A DNA stretch of 64,000 nucleotides from Ignatzschineria sp. F8392 (GTDB lineage: Bacteria; Pseudomonadota; Gammaproteobacteria; Cardiobacteriales; Wohlfahrtiimonadaceae). Under the pieces are notes generated by a model that was not told the origin of the DNA, did no database searches, and saw only the letters and a program-made list of their open reading frames with translations. The position numbers were made by a program, and so were the translations under genes. Below are positions 1-8,436 of this stretch, one piece after another; position 1 is the stretch's first letter, and every line of letters starts with the position of its first letter. The stretch is taken from assembly GCF_002252045.1 (NCBI RefSeq), contig NZ_NEFF01000003.1:1-64000 (forward strand), written 5' to 3'.

Positions 1-414
1 GCAATGGTAATCTACGGCAACTCATCGACATTTATAAAGATAAAACAATTCGGGCAATCGAATGATTGCCCCCTGCCGGCGCGAGATTGATAAAAGAACG
101 CGATGGTGAGGACCGGCAGCGTTCAGCCTCTTTTTTCAATCAATGATACTTAAGAAGGCTTTTTGAACGGCGGGAACCGACTATTTCACTCTTTTCGCCA
201 CTGCATGCCCGCCAATCGGCGCTTTCAGCACCGAGAATGATGTCGTTAAGGTAACGATTTTTGCCGGCATGCAAATTGTGAAAGAATGCAATGGTAATCT
301 ACGGCAACTCATCGACATTTATAAAGATAAAACAATTCGGGCAATCGAATGATTGCCCCCTGCCGGCGCGAGATTGATAAAAGAACGCGATGGTGAGGAC
401 CGGCAGCGTTCAGC
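1..414 (+). repeat. Intergenic palindromic repeat cluster 1 (M3'-M1-M2-M3-M1)
   Basis: Modules read on the plus strand. The tail of an M3 enters from outside the window (about 1-23). M1 is at 73-119 (CTGCCGG...CCGGCAG), M2 at 169-213 (GGCGGG...CCCGCC), M3 at 261-307 (TTGCCGG...CGGCAA) and a second M1 at 360-406. A small hairpin GGGCAATC/GATTGCCC (52-71) precedes each M1, and another (TCGGCGCT/AGCACCGA, about 216-234) lies between M2 and M3. Positions 1-127 are repeated identically at 288-414, a 287-bp direct repeat. No coding potential is seen. It lies upstream of the sensor kinase gene. Confidence 0.9.
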
Positions 415-544
415 TTTTTTTGTTTTAAAAAATAATCGGTGATAGAAGATCAGAGGAATCGATGGGAGAATCCTTATAACCTCGCTATAATAAAGAATCG
501 ATCCGCCATTTTTTGCTCAAACCCCTACCCCGATCATTCACACT

Positions 545-2572
545 ATGAAGATATCTAAATTTCTATTCCCCCACCTCAAAGGAACTCGATTGTTTCCGAA
601 ATCACGTCGATTTCAATCCTTGAGATTATTGTGGGTCATGTTGAGTGCGATGAGCAAAGGCTTCACCATTTTTCTACTTAGCGTATCGATTTTAGGACAA
701 TGGAGTATCGCTTCTTCATCACTCTCCGATTCAGCTTCTGATTCGGCACCAAATTCCATATCTCATTCCACATCCCATTCAACATCTCCCCCTATCTCCC
801 AAATAACCGCTAAAGATCAGACGCTTTCTGAGATATTTTCCACACCTTATCGCTGTTCGCTGATGACAGATCGCACCGATCGTGATCGCCTTCCTCGCGT
901 GACAATCGGTGTCTTAGCCCCTTATGGCGATGTTGCTGCAGAGAAAGAGTGGTGCCCTTGGATTACAGCACTCAATCATGAGATTCCCGACCTTCATTTC
1001 GTCCTTAAACCCCTTCAACTCAATAATATTGAGTCTGAGGTTGCAAGTGGCGCGATCGATCTGCTTCTCTCCCATCAAGGAGTCTTTATGAATCTTCGCT
1101 CAAAAACCTCCATGCGCTGGATGGCGAGCCTTGAAGAGAATATCCACTTAGAAGAGAGCCACGCTAAGATTGGAAGTGCCATCTGGGTAAAGGAAGAGAG
1201 CCCGATTCAGACACTCAATGATCTTCGCGGTAAGAGAGTCGATGCGGTCAGTCAAAATGCATTGGGGGGATTTCTCCTCGCTTACCATGAAATGATTCAA
1301 AACTCACCAACATTAGCCAAAGAGATCGCCTTTCAATATCGCGGTTACCCAATAGAAGCGCTCTTTGACTATTTGGCAACAGATGAAAATGATGCCATTA
1401 TTGTGCCGGCCTGCCTCTTTGAGCGCCTCGAACGGCAAGATATCCTCCCTGAAGGGCAGTTTCGCCTCATTAACCGAAAAGAGATGAATGATTTTAACTG
1501 CCAGACCAGTACCGCTTTGCTACCTAGCTGGTCTCTTGCAGCACTCGATAGTATCGATCAAGAGAGCGCTAAACGCATTCAGACCGCTCTTTTTCAATTT
1601 GATGATCCTGATCTTCCCTCCTGGCAACTCCCCTATACGCTTTCGGAGATCAATCAATTAGCGGCAGATATTAAACTTTATGAGGAGCGTGAAACCCTCT
1701 TTGAGACCCTCTTTCGCCTTGCAATCACCCATAAGATCTGGCTTCTCTTCTTTGCTCTCTTTCTTCTGATTCTTCTCATCAACCATCTTTGGCTGAGTTA
1801 TGCCGCAACTAAACGCCGTAAAGCGCTCGATAGTGCCTATAAAACGATGCATGATTATGAGATGATGCTCTCAAAAGCAGATCGTATGAATATTTTAGGC
1901 GAGATGGCAAGCGGCATTGGCCATGAACTCAATCAACCCCTCTCTACCATTCGCAATTATGCTGAGGGGAGTATTATGATTCTTAAAAAGAGTGACCAAC
2001 AGCATCCCCTCTTAACGCCGCTACATAAGATTAATGAGCAGGTCTCACAATGTCACAATATTATTAAGAATCTGCGCTCATGGGCAAAGCCGGAAGAGAA
2101 TAGCATTCGAGAAGAGGTCAATCTCCGCACCTTTTTAGAGCAGATTATTGAGATCACCCGCCTGCGCATGCATGGTCATATCGATATTCAGGTGGATATT
2201 CCCGAGCATTTCAATATTGTAATAACGCCCTCTATTTTAGAGCAGGTGTTAGCCAACTGCTTGATGAATTCCGCACAAGCAGGTGCTACAGTGATCGATA
2301 TTCGTCTTAAAATCTATCCGCAGTATATTAAACTCTTTCTCTTCGATAATGGTCCCGGCTTTACGCAAACAGAGATCGATGCCCCCTTTGTTCCCTTCCG
2401 CACCTCTAAAAAAGATGGTTTGGGTTTAGGCTTAGTGATCTGCCAACGTTTAATCGAGAGTTTAGATGGGAAATTACGTATCGATAATCGCCGTGATGGT
2501 GTAAGAGGCGCCGCGGTTCGATTGATTCTATCGAGAGAGCTTACCCCAACTGATCCCAAGGAGCAGCCATGA
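545..2572 (+). CDS. TtrS-like membrane sensor histidine kinase with PhnD-type periplasmic domain
   Basis: Membrane-bound sensor kinase of 675 aa. A hydrophobic segment at about residues 28-55 is followed by a Ser-rich stretch. A periplasmic substrate-binding-like domain (about 115-385, related to the PhnD/transferrin fold used by tetrathionate sensor TtrS) follows, with a second membrane helix near 395-418. The cytoplasmic part has the H-box GIGHELNQPLSTIRNYAEG with phospho-accepting His460. The ATPase domain has an N-box-like NCLMNSAQAGA, a DNGPGF G1 box and a GLGLGL G2 box. The stop overlaps the next start (ATGA), so sensor and regulator are translationally coupled. No clear Shine-Dalgarno precedes ATG 545, so the exact start is uncertain. 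The ligand is unknown: TtrS is the closest architecture I recognise, but no tetrathionate reductase genes lie nearby. Confidence 0.85.
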   Translation: MKISKFLFPHLKGTRLFPKSRRFQSLRLLWVMLSAMSKGFTIFLLSVSILGQWSIASSSLSDSASDSAPNSISHSTSHSTSPPISQITAKDQTLSEIFSTPYRCSLMTDRTDRDRLPRVTIGVLAPYGDVAAEKEWCPWITALNHEIPDLHFVLKPLQLNNIESEVASGAIDLLLSHQGVFMNLRSKTSMRWMASLEENIHLEESHAKIGSAIWVKEESPIQTLNDLRGKRVDAVSQNALGGFLLAYHEMIQNSPTLAKEIAFQYRGYPIEALFDYLATDENDAIIVPACLFERLERQDILPEGQFRLINRKEMNDFNCQTSTALLPSWSLAALDSIDQESAKRIQTALFQFDDPDLPSWQLPYTLSEINQLAADIKLYEERETLFETLFRLAITHKIWLLFFALFLLILLINHLWLSYAATKRRKALDSAYKTMHDYEMMLSKADRMNILGEMASGIGHELNQPLSTIRNYAEGSIMILKKSDQQHPLLTPLHKINEQVSQCHNIIKNLRSWAKPEENSIREEVNLRTFLEQIIEITRLRMHGHIDIQVDIPEHFNIVITPSILEQVLANCLMNSAQAGATVIDIRLKIYPQYIKLFLFDNGPGFTQTEIDAPFVPFRTSKKDGLGLGLVICQRLIESLDGKLRIDNRRDGVRGAAVRLILSRELTPTDPKEQP

Positions 2573-3180
2573 GTACTTTAACTGTCCATATTGTTGATGA
2601 TGAACCCGATGTTCGCGAGTCATGCCAATTTTTAGTATCTGCGCTCAATTATCCGACCGCGCTTTGGGAGGATGGTCGCGCTTTTATTGAAGGGGTTGAT
2701 CTTACCCTACCCGCTATTGCGATTGTCGATCTTCGAATGCCGAAAATGTCGGGAGATGCGGTCATTACGATGTTAAAAAATCATCAAAGCCCCATCGGAG
2801 CCATTATCCTTACCGGTCATGGTGAGGTTTCTACCGCGGTGAAGACCTTAAAAGAGGGTGCTGTCGATTTTTTAGAAAAACCGATCGATCTCGATACCTT
2901 AATGAATGCCCTTAAAAATGCAGAGAAAGTAGCGCTTGCGCGGGCAAAGCGTAATGAGCTACTCTCCCGATATGCGCGCCTCACAGAGCGAGAACAGCAG
3001 ATCGCCGCTCTTGTCTATGAGGGGCTGACTAATAAGGAGATTGCCCAAAAAGAAGCGATCTCCGTACGTACAGTAGAAGTGCAACGTGCAAGTGCGATGA
3101 AGAAGTTAGAGACAGAATCTCTTGCGGAATTTATCTCTACCCTCAATGAGGTCGATAATCTCCTCAAGCCGAGTGAGTAA
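2569..3180 (+). CDS. FixJ/TtrR-like response regulator (receiver plus LuxR HTH)
   Basis: Response regulator of 203 aa and cytoplasmic partner of the preceding kinase. The receiver domain (about 5-120) shows the acidic pair DDEPD near residue 10, phospho-acceptor Asp54 in AIVDLRMP, a conserved Thr/Ser (ILTGHG) and the Lys of FLEKPID. The C-terminal LuxR-type helix-turn-helix (about 138-195) contains LTEREQQI, GLTNKEIA and SVRTVEVQRA. This is the FixJ/NarL-like layout used by TtrR, expected to bind DNA as a dimer when phosphorylated. It overlaps the kinase gene by 4 bp. A repeat cluster begins about 15 bp after its stop. Its target genes cannot be inferred from this window. Confidence 0.9.
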   Translation: MSTLTVHIVDDEPDVRESCQFLVSALNYPTALWEDGRAFIEGVDLTLPAIAIVDLRMPKMSGDAVITMLKNHQSPIGAIILTGHGEVSTAVKTLKEGAVDFLEKPIDLDTLMNALKNAEKVALARAKRNELLSRYARLTEREQQIAALVYEGLTNKEIAQKEAISVRTVEVQRASAMKKLETESLAEFISTLNEVDNLLKPSE

Positions 3181-3194
3181 AAGAAGATCGCCCT

Positions 3195-3990
3195 CTGCCG
3201 GCGCGTAGTTTCTGGAAGAGCGAGATAGTAAGATCCGGCAGCCTTTAGCCTCTGTTGTTTGATTGTTTCAAGCAATAAGAGAGTCTGTAGAGCGGCGGGA
3301 GAGAACCATCTCGCTCTTATTACGACTGCACGCCCGCAGGTTGGCATCTTTGATGCCACGAATGAGTATCGATAGGGTAATAATTGTTAGCGATGATAGA
3401 AGATCATCATCTGCCGGCATACGATTTCTGACAGCATGCAGTGGTGGTCTCCGGCAACTCAGCAATCTCTTTTGTTGTCATCAATGAAATCAGATAATGT
3501 TTTCGGCGATAGAAGATCACCCCCTGCCGGCGCGAGATTGATAAAAGAACGCGATGGTGAGGACCGGCAGCATTCAGCCTCTTTTTTCAATCAATGATAC
3601 TTAAGAAGGTTTTTTGAGCGGCGGGAGCCGACTATTTCGCTCTTTTCGCCACTGCATGCCCGCCAATTGGCATCTCTGATACCGAAAAGTCATCACTATT
3701 TATATTTAAAATACTATTTGAGAGATCATTACCGGCGATAGAGAGATCGCCCCCTGCCGGCGCGAGATTGATAAAAGAACGCGATGGTGAGGACCGGCAG
3801 CGTTCAGCCTCTTTTTTCAATCAATGATACTTAAGAAGGTTTTTTGAGCGGCGGGAGCCGACTATTTCGTTCTTTTCGCCACTGCATGCCCGCCAATTGG
3901 CATCTCTGATACCGAAAAGTCATCACTATTTATATTTAAAATACTATTTGAGAGATCATTACCGGCGATAGAGAGATCGCCCCCTGCCGG
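3195..3990 (+). repeat. Intergenic palindromic repeat cluster 2, with 230-bp tandem unit
   Basis: The first part is M1 3195-3241, M2 3295-3337 (GCGGG/CCCGC stem), a small TGGCATC/GATGCCA hairpin (about 3342-3358) and M3 3411-3457. Then follows M1 3524-3570, M2 3620-3664, M1 3754-3800, M2 3850-3894, and a last M1 that keeps only its left stem at 3984-3990 before the sequence diverges. The segment 3531-3760 recurs at 3761-3990 with two differences by eye, an M1-M2 tandem repeat without M3. It lies between the response regulator and recQ, both on the plus strand. No protein-coding signal is seen. Confidence 0.9.
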
Positions 3991-4149
3991 CGTGTGACTA
4001 CATAGATTCAGACCGACATCTTTGGTGCTGAGAAGAGGTTACAAAACTCTTGATTGATAGATTTGTTACCTGCTTTTATTTGGAACTGCTATATACTTGA
4101 TAGGGCAATTCTGCTACTGTTTATACGGTTTTATTGAGGGAGTATTTCA

Positions 4150-5979
4150 TTGACTGCAACGTCATTGACACAAAAAGCGAAGGATGCGCTTGCAAAATAT
4201 TTTGGCTATAGTGAATTTCGCCCTGGCCAACAGCGCCTTATCGAGGCGATCTTATCGGGCAAAGATGCTTTAGGTATTATGCCAACAGGCGGTGGGAAAT
4301 CCCTCTGCTATCAGATCCCGGCACTGCTCCTTCCCCATGTGACCCTTGTGATCTCCCCATTAATCTCCTTGATGAAAGATCAGGTCGATTCTCTTACTGA
4401 GATCGGAATCCCGGCAACTTTTATTAATAGTACATTAGATGAAGAGACTTTTCTTGAGCGCCTAATAGCGATTCGACAAGGTCGCTATCAATTGATCTAT
4501 ATCGCCCCGGAACGACTCAATAGCCAGCTGATCCGTAACCTCTTCTCCGCCGTTAAAGTGAGCTTTATCGCCGTTGATGAAGCGCATTGCATCTCTAAAT
4601 GGGGACACGATTTTCGCCCCGCCTATGGAGAGATTATCGATTTTCTTCACCAACTTCCCTATCGCCCTCCTGTTGGCGCCTACACAGCAACAGCAACAAC
4701 CGATGTGATCGAGGAGATCAAAAATCTTCTACAACTCCAAGATCCCGTAGAATCGATTATCAGCTTCGATCGTAAAAATCTGATCTTTGAGGTCTTAAAG
4801 ATCTCCAATAAACGCGATTATATCCTTAACTTTATTCGCCGATTCTACCCCAAAGATTCAGGCGTCATCTATTGTGCGACTCGGAAGAATGTAGAGCTAC
4901 TCACCCAATTTTTACAAGATGCCGGCATTAATGCTTTAGGCTATCACGGAGGTATGAGTAGTGAAGAGCGAGAAAAACATCAAAATGCCTTTATCTATGA
5001 TGAAGTGGAGATTATTGTTGCCACTAATGCTTTCGGGATGGGGATCGACAAATCAAATGTCCGCTTTGTGATCCACTACAATATGCCCCAAAATATGGAA
5101 GCCTACTATCAAGAGGCAGGAAGAGCAGGAAGAGATGGGGAGCCGGCACATTGCCTACTACTCTACTCACCACGCGATATCTCTAACCAGAAATATCTCA
5201 TTGAGAATAATGAGTTTCTAATCGATCCTGAACGAAAACGAATTCTCTACCAAAATCTGCAATCACTCATCGATTATTGCCACTCTGAAGAGTGCCTGCG
5301 CGCTGAGATTTTACGCTACTTCTCTGAAACCCCCACTTTTGAAAGTTGTGATAATTGCGGCAACTGCACCAATACGACACCGAAGATCAATATCACTATT
5401 GAGGCGCAAAAGATCCTCTCTTGCGTCTATCGAGTAGAACAAAATTATGGTATTACAACGGTCACACAAGTCTTAAAGGGTTCGAAAAATCGCCAAATTA
5501 TCGAGCGCGGTTTAGATCAAGTCTCCACCTATGGCATTATGAAAGAGTATCCAGAGCGAACTATTCGGGAGATGATTATGACATTAATCGCTCGAGGTTA
5601 TCTCTATCAAACACCTGATGCGCGCCCTATTTTACGACTCAAATCGGCGGCTAAAGCGATCTTAAAGGGGGAGAAGCAACTCTTCTATCGACAAGATCTC
5701 ATCAGCCATCGCACTGTTACCGATCCCGGCAGCCACTATAAATCCCCCTTCTATGAGCCGCTCAAAGAGCTCCGCCTCTCCCTTGCGCGCGAACGCGATA
5801 TTCCGGCATATGCGATCTTTACCGATGCTACTTTACGGGAGATCTCAGAAAAGCGCCCTAAAACTCCAGGAGAGTTTCTCAATATTCGAGGGATCGGCAT
5901 GAAAAAGCTCGATCAATATGGCTCGCTCTTTATCGAAAAGATCAAAGAGTTGGAAGCAGGTGAGAGCTCTGCAAGCTAA
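4150..5979 (+). CDS. recQ: ATP-dependent DNA helicase RecQ
   Basis: 3'-5' superfamily 2 DNA helicase, 609 aa, the usual RecQ length. Walker A is in MPTGGGKSLCYQ (near residue 50). Also visible are a DEAH box in VDEAHCISKWGHDFRP, the TATAT motif, and motif VI QEAGRAGRDG. A zinc-binding Cys set (CHSEECLRA...CDNCGNC) precedes a winged-helix RQC region. The C-terminal HRDC domain (about 520-600) contains FTDATLREI and IRGIGMKKL. The start is TTG at 4150, preceded by GAGGGAG at good spacing. RecQ acts in recombinational repair and stalled-fork processing. The gene is single, flanked upstream by repeats and convergent with the methyltransferase gene. Confidence 0.96.
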   Translation: MTATSLTQKAKDALAKYFGYSEFRPGQQRLIEAILSGKDALGIMPTGGGKSLCYQIPALLLPHVTLVISPLISLMKDQVDSLTEIGIPATFINSTLDEETFLERLIAIRQGRYQLIYIAPERLNSQLIRNLFSAVKVSFIAVDEAHCISKWGHDFRPAYGEIIDFLHQLPYRPPVGAYTATATTDVIEEIKNLLQLQDPVESIISFDRKNLIFEVLKISNKRDYILNFIRRFYPKDSGVIYCATRKNVELLTQFLQDAGINALGYHGGMSSEEREKHQNAFIYDEVEIIVATNAFGMGIDKSNVRFVIHYNMPQNMEAYYQEAGRAGRDGEPAHCLLLYSPRDISNQKYLIENNEFLIDPERKRILYQNLQSLIDYCHSEECLRAEILRYFSETPTFESCDNCGNCTNTTPKINITIEAQKILSCVYRVEQNYGITTVTQVLKGSKNRQIIERGLDQVSTYGIMKEYPERTIREMIMTLIARGYLYQTPDARPILRLKSAAKAILKGEKQLFYRQDLISHRTVTDPGSHYKSPFYEPLKELRLSLARERDIPAYAIFTDATLREISEKRPKTPGEFLNIRGIGMKKLDQYGSLFIEKIKELEAGESSAS

Positions 5980-6055
5980 TCTCTCAGCATGCGAATCTAG
6001 TTTAGCACTCACTAAAACTTAGCAAACAGCTTCTTTTAAGATATCTCTCTGTAAG

Positions 6056-7315
6056 TTAGAGATGGTGCGCATAATCGTAGAGTGCAAAACCTTGCAATGC
6101 TTCATCAAAGTTTTTCCCCACTGCTAATACCTTAAAGCGCTCTCCCATCTCTTCAGGATGAACTAATTGCTGCACCTTTTGTGAGAGCTCATACCAACCG
6201 ATATCATTCTTATCGCTCTTTTCTGCCAAAGCTTCCTGCTCTACTTTAACCATCTCCTGCAAACCATTGCCCATCAAGAAGTAAGCTTGCGCGGTATATC
6301 CTAAAAAGTTTAATCCCATCTCCACAAGCAAGGTTGCCACTTGAGTAAAATTCACATTTGCGGTGAGATCTTGCAATCCAGGATAGAGATAGAACTCTTC
6401 ATGAGCACGATGTTGATAGTGAGCAATCAGAGTACCGGTCGTTCGCTCGGGTCGATAATATTCTCGCTCGTCATAACCGTAATCGATAAAGAGCGCAACA
6501 CCTTTTTCAAGATGTTCAAAAAGAGGTGGTAACCAACTCTCAAGAGCAGGACAATACTCTGTCTCGGTTCCTTCTAACAGGGTATAACCCTTATCGAGAA
6601 GCGATTGATAAAAGCGCTGTAATGCCGCATCAGCCGGTCGCAAGCGAGAGACAAAACGCACACTGCGATTCTCATCATCTAACTCAATATCGACATCGAT
6701 ATAGTGGGGTTTTCCCTCATGGATCTTAAAGCGTTCAACTGTTAGTGCATCGAGCACCTCATTGGCAATAATCACCCCATTCCACGCTGCTTGTGGCGGC
6801 GTATCGATCCATTCAACCTGATCGATATATTCCGGTAGACTCTCGGCAATTAAGGCTCGCTGCCGTGCTTTTAGATCGGGAGAGACCTCTAAAATCAGAT
6901 AGCGTGAAGGAAGCTCATCCGTGGCTTTAAGTGCTAAAAGCAGATCTCGCGCCATTGTGCCATTACCGGCGCCGATCTCCAAAATATCAAAGTCTTGCGA
7001 CTTGGTCTCATCCATTGATGCCATCAAAGTGGCAATCTCTCTGACTTGATTCGCTAATGATCGAGAAAAGAGATCAGAGATAAGTGGCGCTGTAATAAAA
7101 TCGCCCGCCTCACCAAAAACGGCTTGTGGACCGGTATAGTAACCAAGCTGAGGATGGTAGAGTGCTAAGTTGAAGAAGCGAGAAAATGGCATCGGCCCCG
7201 ATTCACGAATCTCATTGATGATCTCTAAGGCTAATTCTGTTGAGCGCGCTAACGCCTCTTCCGATGGAATCGGTAACTCTTCTTCAATCTTTTGATGACT
7301 AAAATGTTGCACCAC
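6056..7315 (-). CDS. MidA/NDUFAF7-family class I SAM-dependent methyltransferase (DUF185)
   Basis: Protein of 419 aa with the SAM-binding loop LEIGAGNGTMARDLL. Its N-terminal signature (MPFSRFFNLALYHPQLGYY, then GDFITAP) is typical of the DUF185/MidA family. Mitochondrial NDUFAF7 methylates an arginine in a complex I subunit. The bacterial substrate is generally unproven, so only the family is assigned. The start is GTG at 7315 because GAGGAG lies 5 nt upstream; a second GTG follows immediately. It is the last gene of a minus-strand run with the small lipoprotein (26 bp upstream of it) and ybaK. Confidence 0.88.
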   Translation of the reverse strand: MVQHFSHQKIEEELPIPSEEALARSTELALEIINEIRESGPMPFSRFFNLALYHPQLGYYTGPQAVFGEAGDFITAPLISDLFSRSLANQVREIATLMASMDETKSQDFDILEIGAGNGTMARDLLLALKATDELPSRYLILEVSPDLKARQRALIAESLPEYIDQVEWIDTPPQAAWNGVIIANEVLDALTVERFKIHEGKPHYIDVDIELDDENRSVRFVSRLRPADAALQRFYQSLLDKGYTLLEGTETEYCPALESWLPPLFEHLEKGVALFIDYGYDEREYYRPERTTGTLIAHYQHRAHEEFYLYPGLQDLTANVNFTQVATLLVEMGLNFLGYTAQAYFLMGNGLQEMVKVEQEALAEKSDKNDIGWYELSQKVQQLVHPEEMGERFKVLAVGKNFDEALQGFALYDYAHHL

Positions 7316-7341
7316 GCTTCTCCTCTAACTCAATCAATCTA

Positions 7342-7608
7342 CTAAAGTGCATCAACCTTACCAAATCCGCGACTATTGCGCTCCACTTTTACCATCTGAC
7401 CTGGGAAGATCTCCACAGCGCCCGAAACAATAACCGGAATATGCCCACGATCTTCCGTCTCAACACTAATTTCGGAATCGCCTGCTTCATTGATCATGAT
7501 AGAAGCAACACGTCCCTTTCCACGATAACTTCCCTGTCCATCATTAAGCCCTGCAGCACAGCCGGTCATCATTAAAAGAAAGCTGCATAATAGTCCTACT
7601 TTTTTCAT
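7342..7608 (-). CDS. Small putative lipoprotein, function unknown
   Basis: About 88 aa from ATG 7608, chosen over an upstream ATG at 7641 because AAGGA sits about 9 nt before it and the protein then begins with a proper signal: MKKVGLLCSFLLMMTGC. The MTGC lipobox puts the lipidated Cys near residue 17. The mature part is short and polar with a beta-like pattern (GKGRVASIMINEAGDS, then IPVIVSGAVEIFPGQMVKVER). I do not recognise the family. It sits between ybaK and the MidA-type gene on the same strand and may be co-transcribed with the latter (26 bp gap). Confidence 0.65.
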   Translation of the reverse strand: MKKVGLLCSFLLMMTGCAAGLNDGQGSYRGKGRVASIMINEAGDSEISVETEDRGHIPVIVSGAVEIFPGQMVKVERNSRGFGKVDAL

Positions 7609-7645
7609 TCTCTTTATTCCTTTCTGATCAATTTTTATCATTTTT

Positions 7646-7675
7646 CATCGTTTTGCATCGTTTTGCATCGTTTTA
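7646..7675. repeat. 10-bp short tandem repeat, 3 units
   Basis: Three consecutive CATCGTTTTG-like units followed by a partial CATTA, 38-67 bp upstream of the small lipoprotein start (gene on the minus strand). The last unit differs by one base. Copy number could change by slippage and alter the lipoprotein leader; this is inference. Confidence 0.7.
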
Positions 7676-7748
7676 CATTATTTTTAATAATAGTGAGTCG
7701 CTATCACCACCGTGATGCGACATTTTTACTATTTTGTCACACTTCCTA

Positions 7749-8234
7749 CTATTTCGTTACCGAAATGGGCACAACCCCGATATGGGTCAAGAGCGCCGGA
7801 GTAATCTTAATATTCATCCCACGCTTTCCCCCATTAATATAGAAGCTCTCAAGCTGAAAGATACTCGCTTCGGCATAGATGGGAAGATCAGCCTTAATTC
7901 CAAAGGGAGAGGTTCCACCAAATTGATAGCCGGTCCATTTATGGGCATATTCATAGGGCGCCGGGCGAATACTCTTTACCCCTAAAATTTTCCGCAACTT
8001 TTTTGTATCGATTGTCTGATCGCCATGTTGCAATACCATATAGCCGTGATGCTTCTCATCCATAAAGACGATACTTTTAATCACCTCATAGGCTGGAACG
8101 CCCAGAAAGTTTGCCATAAACTCTGCTGTGCCCTCTATCTCTCCGGTGCATTGATAGAGTTCATAGGGTAATTGATGCCGATCTAGATAGAGCGTAGCCG
8201 GCGTCTTAACGCGTTCCGATTCTGCTCGTTTCAT
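7749..8234 (-). CDS. ybaK: YbaK/EbsC-family aminoacyl-tRNA deacylase (Cys-tRNA(Pro) type)
   Basis: 161 aa, close to E. coli YbaK (about 159 aa). The family hydrolyses Cys mischarged on tRNA(Pro), a trans-editing role in the cytoplasm. Visible family features are TPATLYLD near the N-terminus, the segment EVIKSIVFMDEKHHGYMVL, the conserved Lys region KKLRKILGVKSIRPA, and the GGTSPFGIK glycine loop corresponding to GGxSPxG in YbaK. AGAGGA lies before the ATG. It is downstream of rhlB on the same strand but separated by a likely terminator. Substrate specificity is taken from the family. Confidence 0.9.
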   Translation of the reverse strand: MKRAESERVKTPATLYLDRHQLPYELYQCTGEIEGTAEFMANFLGVPAYEVIKSIVFMDEKHHGYMVLQHGDQTIDTKKLRKILGVKSIRPAPYEYAHKWTGYQFGGTSPFGIKADLPIYAEASIFQLESFYINGGKRGMNIKITPALLTHIGVVPISVTK

Positions 8235-8249
8235 CGATAATTCCTCTAA

Positions 8250-8296
8250 AAGAAGAGATCTCTCCTATCCTGCCATCGGCCCGATAAGAGAGATCT
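8250..8296 (-). terminator. Probable rho-independent terminator of rhlB
   Basis: Perfect 9-bp inverted repeat AGATCTCTC (8256-8264) / GAGAGATCT (8288-8296), with a T-rich run following on the minus strand (complement of 8245-8253). It is located after rhlB and before ybaK. The T-run is interrupted. Confidence 0.5.
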
Positions 8297-8353
8297 AATT
8301 TGTATATCCCATTTCGTATATTTAACTTATAGCTCTAACTGGTTATTCTAACG

Positions 8354-8386
8354 GACAAATAACTGACAAATAACTGATAACTAACT
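8354..8386. repeat. 11-bp short tandem repeat, 3 units
   Basis: Two exact GACAAATAACT units and a third variant (GATAACTAACT), followed by a partial GATAG. It lies between the rhlB stop and its likely terminator. Confidence 0.65.
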
Positions 8387-8436
8387 GATAGATCTAGCGT
8401 TAAATAACTCAATAATCTAATTTGGAAGACTAACCG

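Noticed and set aside
1-414. Integron attC array
   Set aside because: Modules have terminal stems and regular spacing, but no GTTRRRY core sites, no gene cassettes and no integrase.
3195-3990. CRISPR array
   Set aside because: Repeats are long palindromic modules of three kinds with conserved, not unique, intervening sequence, and no cas genes are present.
7609-7641. Start of the small lipoprotein at 7641
   Set aside because: The added residues MIKIDQKGIKR precede a normal signal peptide, and the ribosome-binding site is placed for ATG 7608.
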